Below, in pieces: positions 34,116 through 42,825 of a stretch of 64,000 bases of DNA. The notes under the pieces are model-generated. The model saw nothing but the letters and a program-made list of their open reading frames with translations. It was not told the DNA's origin and made no database searches. Made by a program: the position numbers and the translations under genes. Position 1 is the stretch's first letter. Each line of letters starts with the position of its first letter. Source of the DNA: Nitrospira sp. MA-1 (GTDB lineage Bacteria > Nitrospirota > Nitrospiria > Nitrospirales > UBA8639); NCBI GenBank assembly GCA_032139905.1, contig JAQJDB010000007.1:372001-436000 (forward strand), given 5' to 3'.

Positions 34116-34746
34116 TCAGAGGCCGTTTAAGAACCGGATTCTCCTTCACGGGTTAATGGCCTGGTATGCGGTGCTTTGGATATTTCTCGCCATAGAACCG
34201 ATCGACCGCCATGATTGGTTTCTCGAAAATATATTGGCGATTGGATTGGTCATTGTGCTTGTCACGACGTATCGATGGTTTCCCTTATCGGATCTTTCCT
34301 ATATTTTTCTCACGGTGTTTATGACCCTCCATGCGATCGGAGCCCATTATACCTATTCAAAAGTTCCTCTTGGATATTGGATGCAGGAGTGGTGGGGATT
34401 AGAGCGCAATCATTTTGACCGGATCGCACATTTTTCATTTGGTCTGCTCCTCGCCTATCCTTTAAGGGAGTTATTTCTTCGCCGGGTCAATGTGCGTGGA
34501 TTCTGGGCGTATTATCTCCCCGTTAGCGGAATATTGGCCCTCAGTGGATTCTTCGAAATTATCGAATCCTGGGTTGCTCTCCTCGTTCGTCCGGAATTGG
34601 GGGAGGCCTATCTAGGTACTCAAGGAGACGAATGGGATGCACAAAAGGATATGACCGTGGCGGTCATCGGGGCCGTTTTAACAATTATGCTGACGTATGT
34701 CTTCTCCAAAGTCGTGCCACAAAAATCCCTTCCGACTGCTCCTTAG
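34084..34746 (+). CDS. DUF2238 (YjdF-like) membrane protein, copy 2
   Basis: 220 residues, paralogous to copy 1 along its length: TLHAIGAHYTYSKVPLGYWM, RNHFDRIAHFSFGLL, FEIIESWVALLVRPELGEAY, LGTQGDEWDAQKDM. It starts inside the end of copy 1 (32-bp overlap), with GGTGGAA upstream of the ATG, so the two are probably translationally coupled and may form a heteromer. Copy divergence is large, so the duplication is old. Confidence 0.9.
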   Translation: MQLTTATSVNNQRPFKNRILLHGLMAWYAVLWIFLAIEPIDRHDWFLENILAIGLVIVLVTTYRWFPLSDLSYIFLTVFMTLHAIGAHYTYSKVPLGYWMQEWWGLERNHFDRIAHFSFGLLLAYPLRELFLRRVNVRGFWAYYLPVSGILALSGFFEIIESWVALLVRPELGEAYLGTQGDEWDAQKDMTVAVIGAVLTIMLTYVFSKVVPQKSLPTAP

Positions 34747-34762
34747 AATTTCCGATTTCCCT

Positions 34763-36130
34763 ATGATTCACCTGTCCATTGCGGGCTCGATTCCGATCCA
34801 CGCTCACGGAGATGAATCCAAGGGACCACACACGCACGAACGTAGCCGCCACACCCCTATCCATAATTGGATGTTGGCCTTGTCGATATGCCTGATGGTG
34901 ATTTCCCCTCGGGTCGCTTCGGGGGAAGATCCCGACACGCCGCTTGCAGGACAACCCCATCAGACGGAAATTTTTGGACAGGAAATTCATGTCCCTCCAC
35001 GGGATCGCCGGCATGTGACGGCGATCAATATGGGGATGAATTGGATTCCGGACGGACCCAAAAGATTGGAACTTCTCCCATTTGGAGCCTTGTTTATTTG
35101 GCACAATTGGGAGGAGGAAAACCGGCGGTTTCGGGGGACAATTTCAGGCGTTTTCAATGACATTCAGTACCAGCATGGTCTGTCATCGACCAGCCCATGG
35201 TTTGCCGCCATGACCTTTGAAAATGTGATCATTCCATTCGGCCGATACGAGTATGTAGAAGGACAGGCTATCAAGGATGTGGACCTGCAATGGAATTATT
35301 TCTTCGCCGGAATGGGTTTCGGGTATCGCACGTCAGTTTCTCCGGGGTTTCAGGATAATGTGGTTGAAGTTTCTTTGACGTATGAACCAGGTTACCGGTG
35401 GTTTGACCGCAGTTCAAAAACATCCCAAAATTTCACCGTTCCTCAAAATACCTACGAAGGGCGTGTCCATGCCCGGCTCCGGGTAGATAAATTTGAACGA
35501 AATCTCATGGAGTTGCTTCATCACGGTGTTGCCTTCGGAGGTGATGCCATTTATGGACATCGCTCCCAATGGCGTCAGTGGGGAGATCCGGAATTTGAGA
35601 CCCCCGATAACCATGATGATCCCACATTTATGCTGGCCAGCTTCTATGCCGCCTTGGCGGGCAAGGTCCCGTTTGTCCCGACAGAACGGCACAGGTTGGT
35701 TGTCACGATGTATGGTGGAATCGGGAAAAACCTTGACCGATTTTCCACCTTCCGGTTGCCGGGCCGTCCTACGGGCTACGAGTGGGAGGCGCTGTCACGT
35801 CCTCTCATACCCGGAGTGGCCTTCAACGAACTGTTCCCTCGCAAGTACGCGATTGCGAACCTCACCTACCGGTATGAGGCGTTGTTTTTCTTGTATCCGT
35901 ATATACGAGGTACCTGGTCCGCGATTGAACGAGCCCGTTTCAACGGGGATGGTTCTATTCGCAACCAGGTAGATATGCTGCCCGCCGTGGGAGGGGGAAT
36001 TGTCAGTGGGGCTCCATGGGGTTCACAAATAGAGATCAATTATAGTTATAACTTTGGGATATACCGGGACCGGCACGGGCCCAAACTGGGAGGTAATAGT
36101 GTGGTGGTATTCTGGTCAAAGCTACTTTAA
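34763..36130 (+). CDS. Outer-membrane-like protein of unknown family
   Basis: About 455 residues if started at ATG 34763; ATG 34871 (MLALSICLMVISPRVASGE) gives a more typical signal peptide, so the start is unsettled. The mature part has many alternating aromatic beta strands (FGALFIWHNWEEENRRFRG, LQWNYFFAGMGFGYRTSV, NVVEVSLTYEPGYRWF), as in a beta-barrel, and ends with Leu-Leu. The His-rich segment before the signal (HAHGDESKGPHTHERSRH) is odd if translated. It follows the DUF2238 pair and its upstream part overlaps copy 2 in another frame. Confidence 0.7.
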   Translation: MIHLSIAGSIPIHAHGDESKGPHTHERSRHTPIHNWMLALSICLMVISPRVASGEDPDTPLAGQPHQTEIFGQEIHVPPRDRRHVTAINMGMNWIPDGPKRLELLPFGALFIWHNWEEENRRFRGTISGVFNDIQYQHGLSSTSPWFAAMTFENVIIPFGRYEYVEGQAIKDVDLQWNYFFAGMGFGYRTSVSPGFQDNVVEVSLTYEPGYRWFDRSSKTSQNFTVPQNTYEGRVHARLRVDKFERNLMELLHHGVAFGGDAIYGHRSQWRQWGDPEFETPDNHDDPTFMLASFYAALAGKVPFVPTERHRLVVTMYGGIGKNLDRFSTFRLPGRPTGYEWEALSRPLIPGVAFNELFPRKYAIANLTYRYEALFFLYPYIRGTWSAIERARFNGDGSIRNQVDMLPAVGGGIVSGAPWGSQIEINYSYNFGIYRDRHGPKLGGNSVVVFWSKLL

Positions 36131-36214
36131 CATGAAGCGAAAAAAATTCCCGCATCCGATTTTCTGGGGATCAGAATGAAGATCTTCGCCTTCTTCTTTC
36201 CTCTTCCGATATGG

Positions 36215-36418
36215 TTAGTTCCGTTCCTGAGTCGGGACCTGTGGATCGACATGCATTTCTGTTTGAACCACTCCATAGAAGATCGTCGCCAGGGACAGAA
36301 TCAACAAAAAATAAAAGGCCACGCGCGCCGGTCCTAAAATAGGGGTCGTAAAGACTCCAAATCCGATTAAGGCACAAAGTCCTGCGAAGATGAGTAAAAT
36401 GAAGCCGATGGTGAGCAT
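36215..36418 (-). CDS. Small two-helix membrane protein
   Basis: 67 residues: IGFILLIFAGLCALIGFGVF, a short turn (TTPILGPARVA), a second helix FYFLLILSLATIFYGVV and a short polar tail. AAAGGAGGTACC gives a near-ideal ribosome site before ATG 36418. Organisation resembles DUF1328-like stress peptides, but the sequence is distinct and no family is assigned. It is convergent with the outer-membrane-like gene. Confidence 0.75.
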   Translation of the reverse strand: MLTIGFILLIFAGLCALIGFGVFTTPILGPARVAFYFLLILSLATIFYGVVQTEMHVDPQVPTQERN

Positions 36419-36883
36419 GGGTACCTCCTTTTCTGGCAGGCAAGAGACCGACTTTAAAAAAGATTTCCGCCATGGTTTTCCTTCCCGGCCATCATTCCAT
36501 CAAACGTCGTATCCGCAATCAACCAGGTTCTGTCTTTTCCTTTCAACGTATTTGTGCGCAAGAGAAATGGCCGCCGCCATCGCCCGCCTGGAGAGAATGG
36601 TGTTGGTGTCTACAATATTCTTATTCATCCAGTTCATCTCTGCATTTTCCGAAATAGGAAACACCCAACCCCTACACTGAAATTTGAATTCTTGAATATG
36701 AAATCTTCAAAAGCTTATCAACATAGTGACAACTCCTTTACCTATCCCCCTAAACACTTCCCTCCTGTGTGTAGGAATGAATGGCGCAGAGAAGAGAGGA
36801 GAGAAACAAGATATTGGATCTCCATATTTCTGGAGCATCGCTAGCATTCCCTTCGCCAGGCTACGAATTTCTCCCTCAATCTG
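36419..36883. other. Intergenic stretch, 465 bp
   Basis: No convincing gene was found on either strand. Open frames exist but lack ribosome sites and recognisable domains. Any promoter for the 67-aa gene must lie here. Confidence 0.45.
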
Positions 36884-38635
36884 TTACACAAGTTCCCGTA
36901 CTCGATCTGACAAGGCCGTCATGGCAATTTTCAAACGATTCGGTTCGCCTCTTGCCAACGATTCGGCAAATTTCAGGGCCTGACTCGTTGTAATGTTGGC
37001 GGGCATCGGAGGCTCGAATGGGTCCACAATGGCTTGCACTAATACCGGACCAGGAGTTTGCAAGGCCTGTTCGATGATGGAGCCGCAATCCGCCGGATCA
37101 TCTATAGTCAACCCTGTGCCTCCGCACGCCTGAGCGATGAGGGCGAAATCGATCGGCTGCAGCTCGCAACCATATTCAGGATTTCCCAGGAACACCATCT
37201 GTTCCCATTTAATCTGGCCGAGGGTATTATTCTTGATGACAACCACTTTCACGGGTAATCGGTATTTGACACAGGTGGCGAACTCAGCCATGAGCATGGA
37301 GAAACCTCCATCACCCACAAACGCAATGCATTGCCGATCCGGAAAGGCGATTTGAGCGGCGATGGCATAGGGCAGCCCGCAGCCCATTGAAGCGAGTGTT
37401 CCCGAGACCGTATGTTTCTGTCCGCGTTTGGCGGGTATTTGTCTGGCCCACCAGGTCGTAATGGTTCCTGAATCACAGGAAACAATCGCGTGGTCCGACA
37501 GCCGTTTGCCCAGTTCCCAGGCGACCACTTGTGGCTTCATGGGTTTGTCCTTCCTGGTTCCTCGGGCTTCCATTAATTCCCGCCATTTTTTCATATTGGT
37601 CTGTGCGCGTTCCAAAAATTTCCGGTGTTTATTGTGGTGTAACATCGGAAGTAATTGTTGGAGTGTCTTTCGACAGTCGCCCACCAGGCCGACTTCCACA
37701 GGGTATCGCAACCCGATTCTTGCCGGGTCCAGGTCGATCTGGACCGCACGCGCCTTTCCTGGTTTTGGATAAAATTCCAAATAGGGGAAGGACGTGCCGA
37801 TGAGGAAGAGCGTATCACAATCCTCCAGGGCCTCCTGGGAGGGTGCGGTGCCCAGCAAGCCAATCCCGCCTGTCGTATAAGGACTGTCATCAGGCACCGA
37901 AGCTTTGCCTAGCAACGGTTTAATAATCGGGGCTCCAAGAATTTCCGCTAATTGTTCTAATTCATCTGTCGCTTCAAGTGCTCCCGCTCCGGCCATAATG
38001 GCAATCCGTTTTCCGACATTCAGCACTTCTGCGGCTTCATACAGGTCTGATTCATTGGGGAGGCGGGCGCTACGGGAAAATACTTCCATCGAATGATGGG
38101 GAATGTTTCGTTGGGAATAACCTTTGTCGGCTTTTGATTCCTGAAGATCCACCGGGAAATTAATATGAGCCACGCCACGATAGCCCAAGGCGGTCCGACA
38201 TGCGAGATCCACGACATTTTCAAGATGTGTCGCGCTCATCACCCGGGTGTTATAGACTGTGACATCCTCAAAGGCTCTGGTGAGATTGACATCCTGCTGG
38301 GCATGGGTATCAATCAGGTCGTGAAAGTGATGGCCGGTGATGGCAAGAACCGGTTGTTTTTCCATTTTCGCATCATACAATCCGTTCAACAGATGAAGCC
38401 CCCCCGGACCGGACGTGGCCAAGCACACACCTAGCTTTCCCGTGTATTTGGCATATCCACATGCCATCAAGGCTGCGGCTTCCTCGTGACGCACCTGGAA
38501 AAACCGGATATGGTCTTGTCGTTGGCGAAGAGCTTCCATAATTCCATTAATACCATCTCCGGGCATGCCGAAAATTATTTCGACCCCCCAATTGTGAAGC
38601 TTCTCGATCAACACATCTGCGGCGGTTTTCGTCAT
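36884..38635 (-). CDS. Thiamine-pyrophosphate enzyme (pyruvate oxidase/ALS-like)
   Basis: 583 residues with the three-domain ThDP layout. The N-terminal Pyr domain has the catalytic Glu in RHEEAAALMACGYAKYTG, then a middle domain (LFLIGTSFPYLEFYPKPGKA). The C-terminal PP domain has GDGGFSMLMAEF and VVIKNN, the Mg-ThDP motif. FGMPGDGINGIMEAL and SGPGGLHLLNGLYDAK match pyruvate oxidase/PoxB-like and uncharacterised acetolactate-synthase-like enzymes. FAD and substrate specificity are not deducible. It is last in a likely minus-strand set with the ASRT-like gene 67 bp upstream. Confidence 0.9.
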   Translation of the reverse strand: MTKTAADVLIEKLHNWGVEIIFGMPGDGINGIMEALRQRQDHIRFFQVRHEEAAALMACGYAKYTGKLGVCLATSGPGGLHLLNGLYDAKMEKQPVLAITGHHFHDLIDTHAQQDVNLTRAFEDVTVYNTRVMSATHLENVVDLACRTALGYRGVAHINFPVDLQESKADKGYSQRNIPHHSMEVFSRSARLPNESDLYEAAEVLNVGKRIAIMAGAGALEATDELEQLAEILGAPIIKPLLGKASVPDDSPYTTGGIGLLGTAPSQEALEDCDTLFLIGTSFPYLEFYPKPGKARAVQIDLDPARIGLRYPVEVGLVGDCRKTLQQLLPMLHHNKHRKFLERAQTNMKKWRELMEARGTRKDKPMKPQVVAWELGKRLSDHAIVSCDSGTITTWWARQIPAKRGQKHTVSGTLASMGCGLPYAIAAQIAFPDRQCIAFVGDGGFSMLMAEFATCVKYRLPVKVVVIKNNTLGQIKWEQMVFLGNPEYGCELQPIDFALIAQACGGTGLTIDDPADCGSIIEQALQTPGPVLVQAIVDPFEPPMPANITTSQALKFAESLARGEPNRLKIAMTALSDRVRELV

Positions 38636-38702
38636 GTTCTGAGTTCCTCTCTTGTTTGTTCAAGGTTGAACCAGACGGGATTGGGGCGGTGGTTTACAGG
38701 TC

Positions 38703-39083
38703 TTAGGAATTGTCCGTATAGGCGATGGTAGAGAGGAGTGCATTTTCGGCCTGGCGGGAGTCCAACCTGGTATGTTGCACCACAATTGGCACATCGGACT
38801 CAATCAGGCTTGCGAAATCCGTATCCCTGGGAATGGGTTCCGGTTCTTCTAAATCGTTAAACCGGACATGTCTCGTTCGTTGAGCCGGGACAGTAATGTT
38901 ATAAGGCCCTATCGGTTCCCGATCTGAATAAAAAATGGTGATTTTTACATGCGCGGGCTTGTTGGATATGTTTAGGAGACAGGCTGTTTCATGACTCGTC
39001 ATTTGAGGTTCTGGACCGGTACTGTTCGCCGGAATATACCCTTCCGGGATTGCCCATCGCGTGGCACCCATCGCTTGAGTCAT
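38703..39083 (-). CDS. Sensory rhodopsin transducer-like (ASRT) protein
   Basis: About 126 residues. WAIPEGYIPANSTGPEPQM, then TSHETACLLNISNKPAHVKI, TIFYSDREPIGPY, RTRHVRFNDLEEPEPIPR, and SDVPIVVQHTRLDSRQAENA cover the whole ASRT family. Those proteins form a tetrameric beta-sandwich known from the soluble transducer of Anabaena sensory rhodopsin. Start ATG 39083 is supported by an ATGA overlap with the small gene upstream. No microbial rhodopsin is encoded in the window. Neighbours are sugar-type oxidoreductase and ThDP enzymes, so a small-molecule or carbohydrate role is an alternative. Confidence 0.9.
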   Translation of the reverse strand: MTQAMGATRWAIPEGYIPANSTGPEPQMTSHETACLLNISNKPAHVKITIFYSDREPIGPYNITVPAQRTRHVRFNDLEEPEPIPRDTDFASLIESDVPIVVQHTRLDSRQAENALLSTIAYTDNS

Positions 39084-39259
39084 GACCCTATCTCTTTTTC
39101 TGCTGGCGTTCGCGGGGCTTTTCCGACTTGTCCTTGGCGATGGCGACGTTCCCATTCCCTATCCAATGCAGCCTCAAGAAGATAGGAAGGCAAGGATGGG
39201 TTAATATTTCCCGATAGATGTGACCCCTGGGAATCACTGATGTTCATCGGTTCATTCAT
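39080..39259 (-). CDS. 59-residue protein coupled to ASRT gene
   Basis: From ATG 39259 (GGAAAGGA upstream): MNEPMNISDSQGSHLSGNIN, then PSLPSYLLEAALDREWERRH and a polar C-terminus ending KEIGS. Its TGA overlaps the ATG of the ASRT-like gene (ATGA), a sign of translational coupling. It is soluble, with one probable amphipathic helix. No family is recognised. It lies 68 bp after the Gfo/Idh gene and is probably cotranscribed with it. Confidence 0.72.
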   Translation of the reverse strand: MNEPMNISDSQGSHLSGNINPSLPSYLLEAALDREWERRHRQGQVGKAPRTPAEKEIGS

Positions 39260-39327
39260 GAGAAAATTCCTTTCCTTGTTTACCTTTAAAAGGTGAATGA
39301 AAAGATTGCATGCCCATCAGCCGCTCA

Positions 39328-40485
39328 TTATGATCCCGACGGACTCTGAGCGTGAACGAGTTGGGGTTTTTTAACCGGCGGACGGCGGAGATTTTGCCGC
39401 ATTGTTGGACGGCGTTTCCGGTTTAATTCTTTAAGAGAGACCGGCTGGCCTTTTTGGGCTGAACGATAAAGAGCATCGATAATTCGAACATCATGAAGGC
39501 CTTCATCGCCTGCCGGTTCGGGAATCGTCCTGTTCAAAATGCAGTCCGAAAATTTGAGCAGTTGGGGAGCAAATTGATCGCGTTTGGAAAAGGTTTGCTT
39601 TTTCTCCTTCCCGTTAATGGTCAGGTAATGCGTAATGGGCTCAACATACTCGTAGGCTGATGTCATCCGTAGTTGTCCCTTTGTACCCACGATCCGAAAC
39701 TCGGAAACGTCGGCGGCTCCGAAACTACAGATGAAGGAAGCCAACCGATCTTCGGGAAACCGGAGTGTCACCGCGCACATTTCTTCAACTTCCTCGAATT
39801 TACCGTTTCCCTGTCCGGCGTTGGTGGCATACACGCTAAGAGGTTCCGCTTGAAAAAGATACCGGGCGGCATTTAAACAATAAATGCCGATATCCCAAAG
39901 CGTTCCTCCACCGGTCTCTTCCCGTAGGCGGATATTATTTTTGTCTTTGACCGGGAGACTAAATGCCGATTGAAAGTATCGGGGATTGCCGATTTTCCCG
40001 GATTGAACGATTTGGATCGCGCGTAGATTGGCCTCCTCAAAATGAAGCCGATAGGCAACCATCAATTTGATACCATGATGGTCTGCCGTGCGAATCATGG
40101 TTTCACATTCCTTGACCGAGGTGGCCATGGGTTTTTCACACAAGACATGAATCCCAGCTTTCGCAGCTCGGGTGGTATATTCGCAATGCAAATGATTGGG
40201 AAGAGCGATATACACGGCATCAATTTTTTCCCGTTCCAGGCATTCTTCATATTGGTCATAGGAATAGAGCCCGCGAATGCCATATTGTTTCCCCAATTGC
40301 TTCAATTTTTTGGGGTCATCGGAGATGAATGCCGCTAATTCCGAGTTCTTTTTCGCATGCGCGAAGGCCGGGAGCACGGCCACCTGAGCGATATATCCTA
40401 ATCCTACAACCGCGTACCGGATAGGGATTGAGGGCTTTGTTTGTGTGCGTGATCTCTTTTTTGTCGATGTTTTTTTGGGTGCCAT
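39328..40485 (-). CDS. Gfo/Idh/MocA family oxidoreductase
   Basis: 385 residues. An N-terminal Lys/Arg/Ser/Thr-rich stretch precedes the Rossmann domain (YAVVGLGYIAQVAVLPAF), the catalytic-type EKP motif in HVLCEKPMATSVKEC, and the C-terminal alpha/beta domain (GGGTLWDIGIYCLNAARYLF). Layout fits glucose-fructose-oxidoreductase-like NAD(P)-dependent sugar dehydrogenases. Substrate unknown. It is the first gene of the set 40485-36884 and carries a shared promoter element 73-90 bp upstream. Confidence 0.9.
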   Translation of the reverse strand: MAPKKTSTKKRSRTQTKPSIPIRYAVVGLGYIAQVAVLPAFAHAKKNSELAAFISDDPKKLKQLGKQYGIRGLYSYDQYEECLEREKIDAVYIALPNHLHCEYTTRAAKAGIHVLCEKPMATSVKECETMIRTADHHGIKLMVAYRLHFEEANLRAIQIVQSGKIGNPRYFQSAFSLPVKDKNNIRLREETGGGTLWDIGIYCLNAARYLFQAEPLSVYATNAGQGNGKFEEVEEMCAVTLRFPEDRLASFICSFGAADVSEFRIVGTKGQLRMTSAYEYVEPITHYLTINGKEKKQTFSKRDQFAPQLLKFSDCILNRTIPEPAGDEGLHDVRIIDALYRSAQKGQPVSLKELNRKRRPTMRQNLRRPPVKKPQLVHAQSPSGS

Positions 40486-40531
40486 GATGTGATTCCATTC
40501 TCTTAAGATCTTAAGAAAAAAATTATTGGTT

Positions 40532-40574
40532 TTTATATCAGGGTCTGCTTTTTAGCAAAACTGTGGAAAACCCT
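40532..40574 (-). promoter_or_regulatory. Shared promoter element, site 5
   Basis: Minus strand: AGGGTT at 40574-40569, ACAGTT at the second position, and TATAAA at 40537-40532, 37 bases from the first A. It drives the Gfo/Idh gene and probably its followers. Confidence 0.67.
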
Positions 40575-40677
40575 TGTCGGGAATTTTCCGGGTCGATATG
40601 ACCGGGATCCGATACCCTCAAATAAAAAAGTTGGAGTAGGGAAGGTTCTGAAAAAGGAATGAGGCGGGAGGAACTCG

Positions 40678-40711
40678 AAGCGGGAAAAAGCACGGAGGCT
40701 TTTTCCCGCTT
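40678..40711 (-). terminator. Perfect 14-bp hairpin after PRC-barrel gene
   Basis: AAGCGGGAAAAAGC (40678-40691) pairs with GCTTTTTCCCGCTT (40698-40711) around a six-base loop, 20 bp after the stop of the gene ending at 40731. There is no clear U-tract; a terminator is inferred. Confidence 0.6.
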
Positions 40712-40730
40712 ACAGACAATACGGAGATAA

Positions 40731-41537
40731 TTAGTCGTGTCCAGTTTTACTCTTCGTATGGACACTCCCATCCATATTCCATGCGGGAGAGCCGTCAATC
40801 TTCCGCACGGTCAGGACTTTTCCGTTTCTTTTCAGCACAATTTTTGATGCGACAATCACACTTTCCCCTTCTTTCATGATGCGTGAACCGGTCACTTCGA
40901 CTTTATCGCCTTCCGTAACCTCTACCCCCTGAGCTTTGAGGTAATTATCTGGTGCAACCCGCACACGCTCGGTTCCGGAGGAGGTTTTCACATCCAGCAC
41001 GATAAGACTATCGGTTGTGGCGACTCCTGATTCAAACAGGTCATTATTCACGTTTTCCACCGTTCCATCGACTGTTTCGACAGTGGCCGGGTTGAAGTCC
41101 CTGGTATGAATGCCGGCTGCTTGTTGATTGTGGACTGATGGGTGGTTTTTAGCCGGCGCCTTTTCGCCAATCGGCGCTTCGGCGACCTGAACCATCATTT
41201 TATCATCTTGTTTGGTGAGCTTGACCTCCGCCCAGGGGATGGAATAATTTTCCGACCCGATGCCCAACGTTCCCCCGAATGTGCCTCCATAGGAGAGCAC
41301 AATATAAGATATCTGGCCGGTCTTTTGGTCAATCAGTAAATCTTTGACCGTGCCAAGTTCCTTGCCCGCCTTGTCAATGACGGTGTTGCCAATAAGAGTA
41401 TTGGCGTTGAGAAGAAGTTCATTAGATGGATGAGTCGATCCTCCTGATTCACTGAGGGCTAAGGACATGCCTCCTCCGATGAGAGCAAAGGCTAATGCCA
41501 TTCCGAGCGTGCCACTGGTTCTACGTCTTGTGTTCAT
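40731..41537 (-). CDS. Secreted PRC-barrel protein
   Basis: About 268 residues from ATG 41537 (AAAGGAAA upstream). The signal peptide (TLGMALAFALIGGGMSLALS) is followed by a PRC barrel at about 45-115 (LIGNTVIDKAGKELGTVKDL, LLIDQKTGQISYIVLSYGGT, SIPWAEVKL). A C-terminal OB-like segment (VDGTVENVNNDLFESGV, VEVTEGDKVEVTGSR) resembles the beta units of the other secreted proteins here. Periplasmic; function unknown. A truncated relative with the same signal peptide lies 176 bp upstream. Confidence 0.87.
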   Translation of the reverse strand: MNTRRRTSGTLGMALAFALIGGGMSLALSESGGSTHPSNELLLNANTLIGNTVIDKAGKELGTVKDLLIDQKTGQISYIVLSYGGTFGGTLGIGSENYSIPWAEVKLTKQDDKMMVQVAEAPIGEKAPAKNHPSVHNQQAAGIHTRDFNPATVETVDGTVENVNNDLFESGVATTDSLIVLDVKTSSGTERVRVAPDNYLKAQGVEVTEGDKVEVTGSRIMKEGESVIVASKIVLKRNGKVLTVRKIDGSPAWNMDGSVHTKSKTGHD

Positions 41538-41713
41538 AATGATTAATTTCCTTTTTGTAAGAGTTTCTAAAAACTGATGGTGATTTGGTGATGTCATCTT
41601 CTTGATTTATAAGGTAATGGAATGGTCACGAGCCAAAAACCGTGCAATCTTCTTTCCTCCTCTTATTAAAAGGGCTAACCATCACGATAAAGGAAGGTAA
41701 ATCGCCTCTGCGG

Positions 41714-41977
41714 CTAGGGGTGGCTGTACCTCTCACCTGGAAAAGGAATAGATTTCCGATGCGATGCTAGTTGTTTTGGAAAGGTTTCCGTGATCGGAAA
41801 GGATATATAGGAAATTTGGCCGGGATTCTGATCCTTTAACAATTCGGTAACCGTTGCCGACTTCCCCCCCGGACCTGTCGGGACTGATTCATTAAGTACG
41901 AACATCATCCCTCCCCCTGCCAGGCCAAACGCTATGATCATTCCGAGAATTCCTTTAAAGGTCATGAGTGGGGGCAT
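41714..41977 (-). pseudogene. Truncated secreted PRC-barrel paralogue
   Basis: 87 residues from ATG 41977 (AAGGAAAAC upstream). The signal peptide (ILGMIIAFGLAGGGMMFVLN) and TELLKDQNPGQISYISFPIT plus SIPFPGERY match the intact gene at 40731-41537 (LLIDQKTGQISYIVLSY; SIPWAEV). The first strands of the barrel and everything after the PRC domain are missing and key positions have drifted. It still keeps a good ribosome site and a shared promoter element. It is probably a decayed duplicate, though expression of a short secreted peptide is possible. Confidence 0.7.
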
Positions 41978-42035
41978 GGTATGTTTTCCTTGTAAAAAAC
42001 TTTCGTGAGTATCATCTGTGTTTTCTGATTTCCTG

Positions 42036-42077
42036 ATTGTAAAGAAAATTGGAGAAAATGCGCCTGGAGAAAACCCT
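42036..42077 (-). promoter_or_regulatory. Shared promoter element, site 6
   Basis: Minus strand: AGGGTT at 42077-42072, CCAGG at the CAGTT position, and TACAAT at 42041-42036, 36 bases from the first A. It points to the truncated PRC gene at 41977. Confidence 0.6.
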
Positions 42078-42139
42078 TGCTTCCTTGTTTTTTCTCCCTG
42101 ACGCATATGGCCGAACAATATTTGGGAAATCGCGATTCA

Positions 42140-42183
42140 AGGGTTCTTGCCAGATGTTTTTGCTTCTCGTTTCAGGGGATAAT
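42140..42183 (+). promoter_or_regulatory. Shared promoter element, site 7
   Basis: AGGGTT at 42140-42145, CCAGAT at the CAGTT position, and GATAAT at 42178-42183, 38 bases from the first A. It lies 91 bp before the start of the 128-aa gene and is divergent from site 6. Confidence 0.62.
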
Positions 42184-42230
42184 TCCAAGAGAAATCCAAG
42201 ATATAAATCCCAGGAGAAAGAGGTGAGAAG

Positions 42231-42617
42231 ATGAGTCGAACAAGGATTGAGATGGGAGTCGTGATGCTGGGTTTCAGTATAACCCTCTTATTGAAAGCAC
42301 AAGGATTCCCCCAGGGTCTACCAGAATCAAGTGCCCAGCAACTTCAGATTTCGGCGGATGAAGCTCAATCACATCAACCGAACCAATTTGGAGAGAAGAA
42401 GGACCTTCAGAAGCCCCAACCTGTCATCCCACCAAACAATGATGCTGAGATGGTCATAAAGCCGGATGTTCCTACCAACCCGGAAGCAGTGGTCACTCCG
42501 CCGGTGGTGGATCCGGAGATGGCTGTGGATCCTACCACTCGTCAGCCCATGACCGACGAAAAACTGGAAGAACTGACGCCAGAGGAATTAGAGGAGAACG
42601 CCCGAGGGGAGAAATAA
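42231..42617 (+). CDS. Small secreted acidic protein
   Basis: 128 residues. An N-terminal hydrophobic stretch (MGVVMLGFSITLLLKAQG) could be a signal peptide. The mature part is disordered, Pro/Gln/Glu-rich, with a repeated pattern NNDAEMVIKPDVPTNPEAVV and PPVVDPEMAVDPTTRQPM, ending in an acidic helix (EKLEELTPEELEENA). GAGGTGAG precedes the ATG. No family is recognised. It is divergent from the truncated PRC gene and controlled by its own copy of the shared element. Confidence 0.72.
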   Translation: MSRTRIEMGVVMLGFSITLLLKAQGFPQGLPESSAQQLQISADEAQSHQPNQFGEKKDLQKPQPVIPPNNDAEMVIKPDVPTNPEAVVTPPVVDPEMAVDPTTRQPMTDEKLEELTPEELEENARGEK

Positions 42618-42825
42618 ACCGTTTTCAAAATACATGAGGTTGCTAAGGGTTTGTTATCAAAACGGCGGCGGCCTGATGCGGTAACGTCAATTTTGTGAGG
42701 CCCGCGCGAGAGTGGTGGTACGGCGGGGCACTACGACTGCTATTGCCCTTAACGGATCAGGCTTTATTTGTAAATCGTTTTCTTAATCTGGAGACCCCTT
42801 GGGCGCTGTATCTGGGTTAGGTTGC

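Noticed and set aside
42640-42684. AGGGTT with TAACGT at offset 36 after the 128-aa gene
   Set aside because: CAGTT half-site is poor and no gene lies downstream on that strand.
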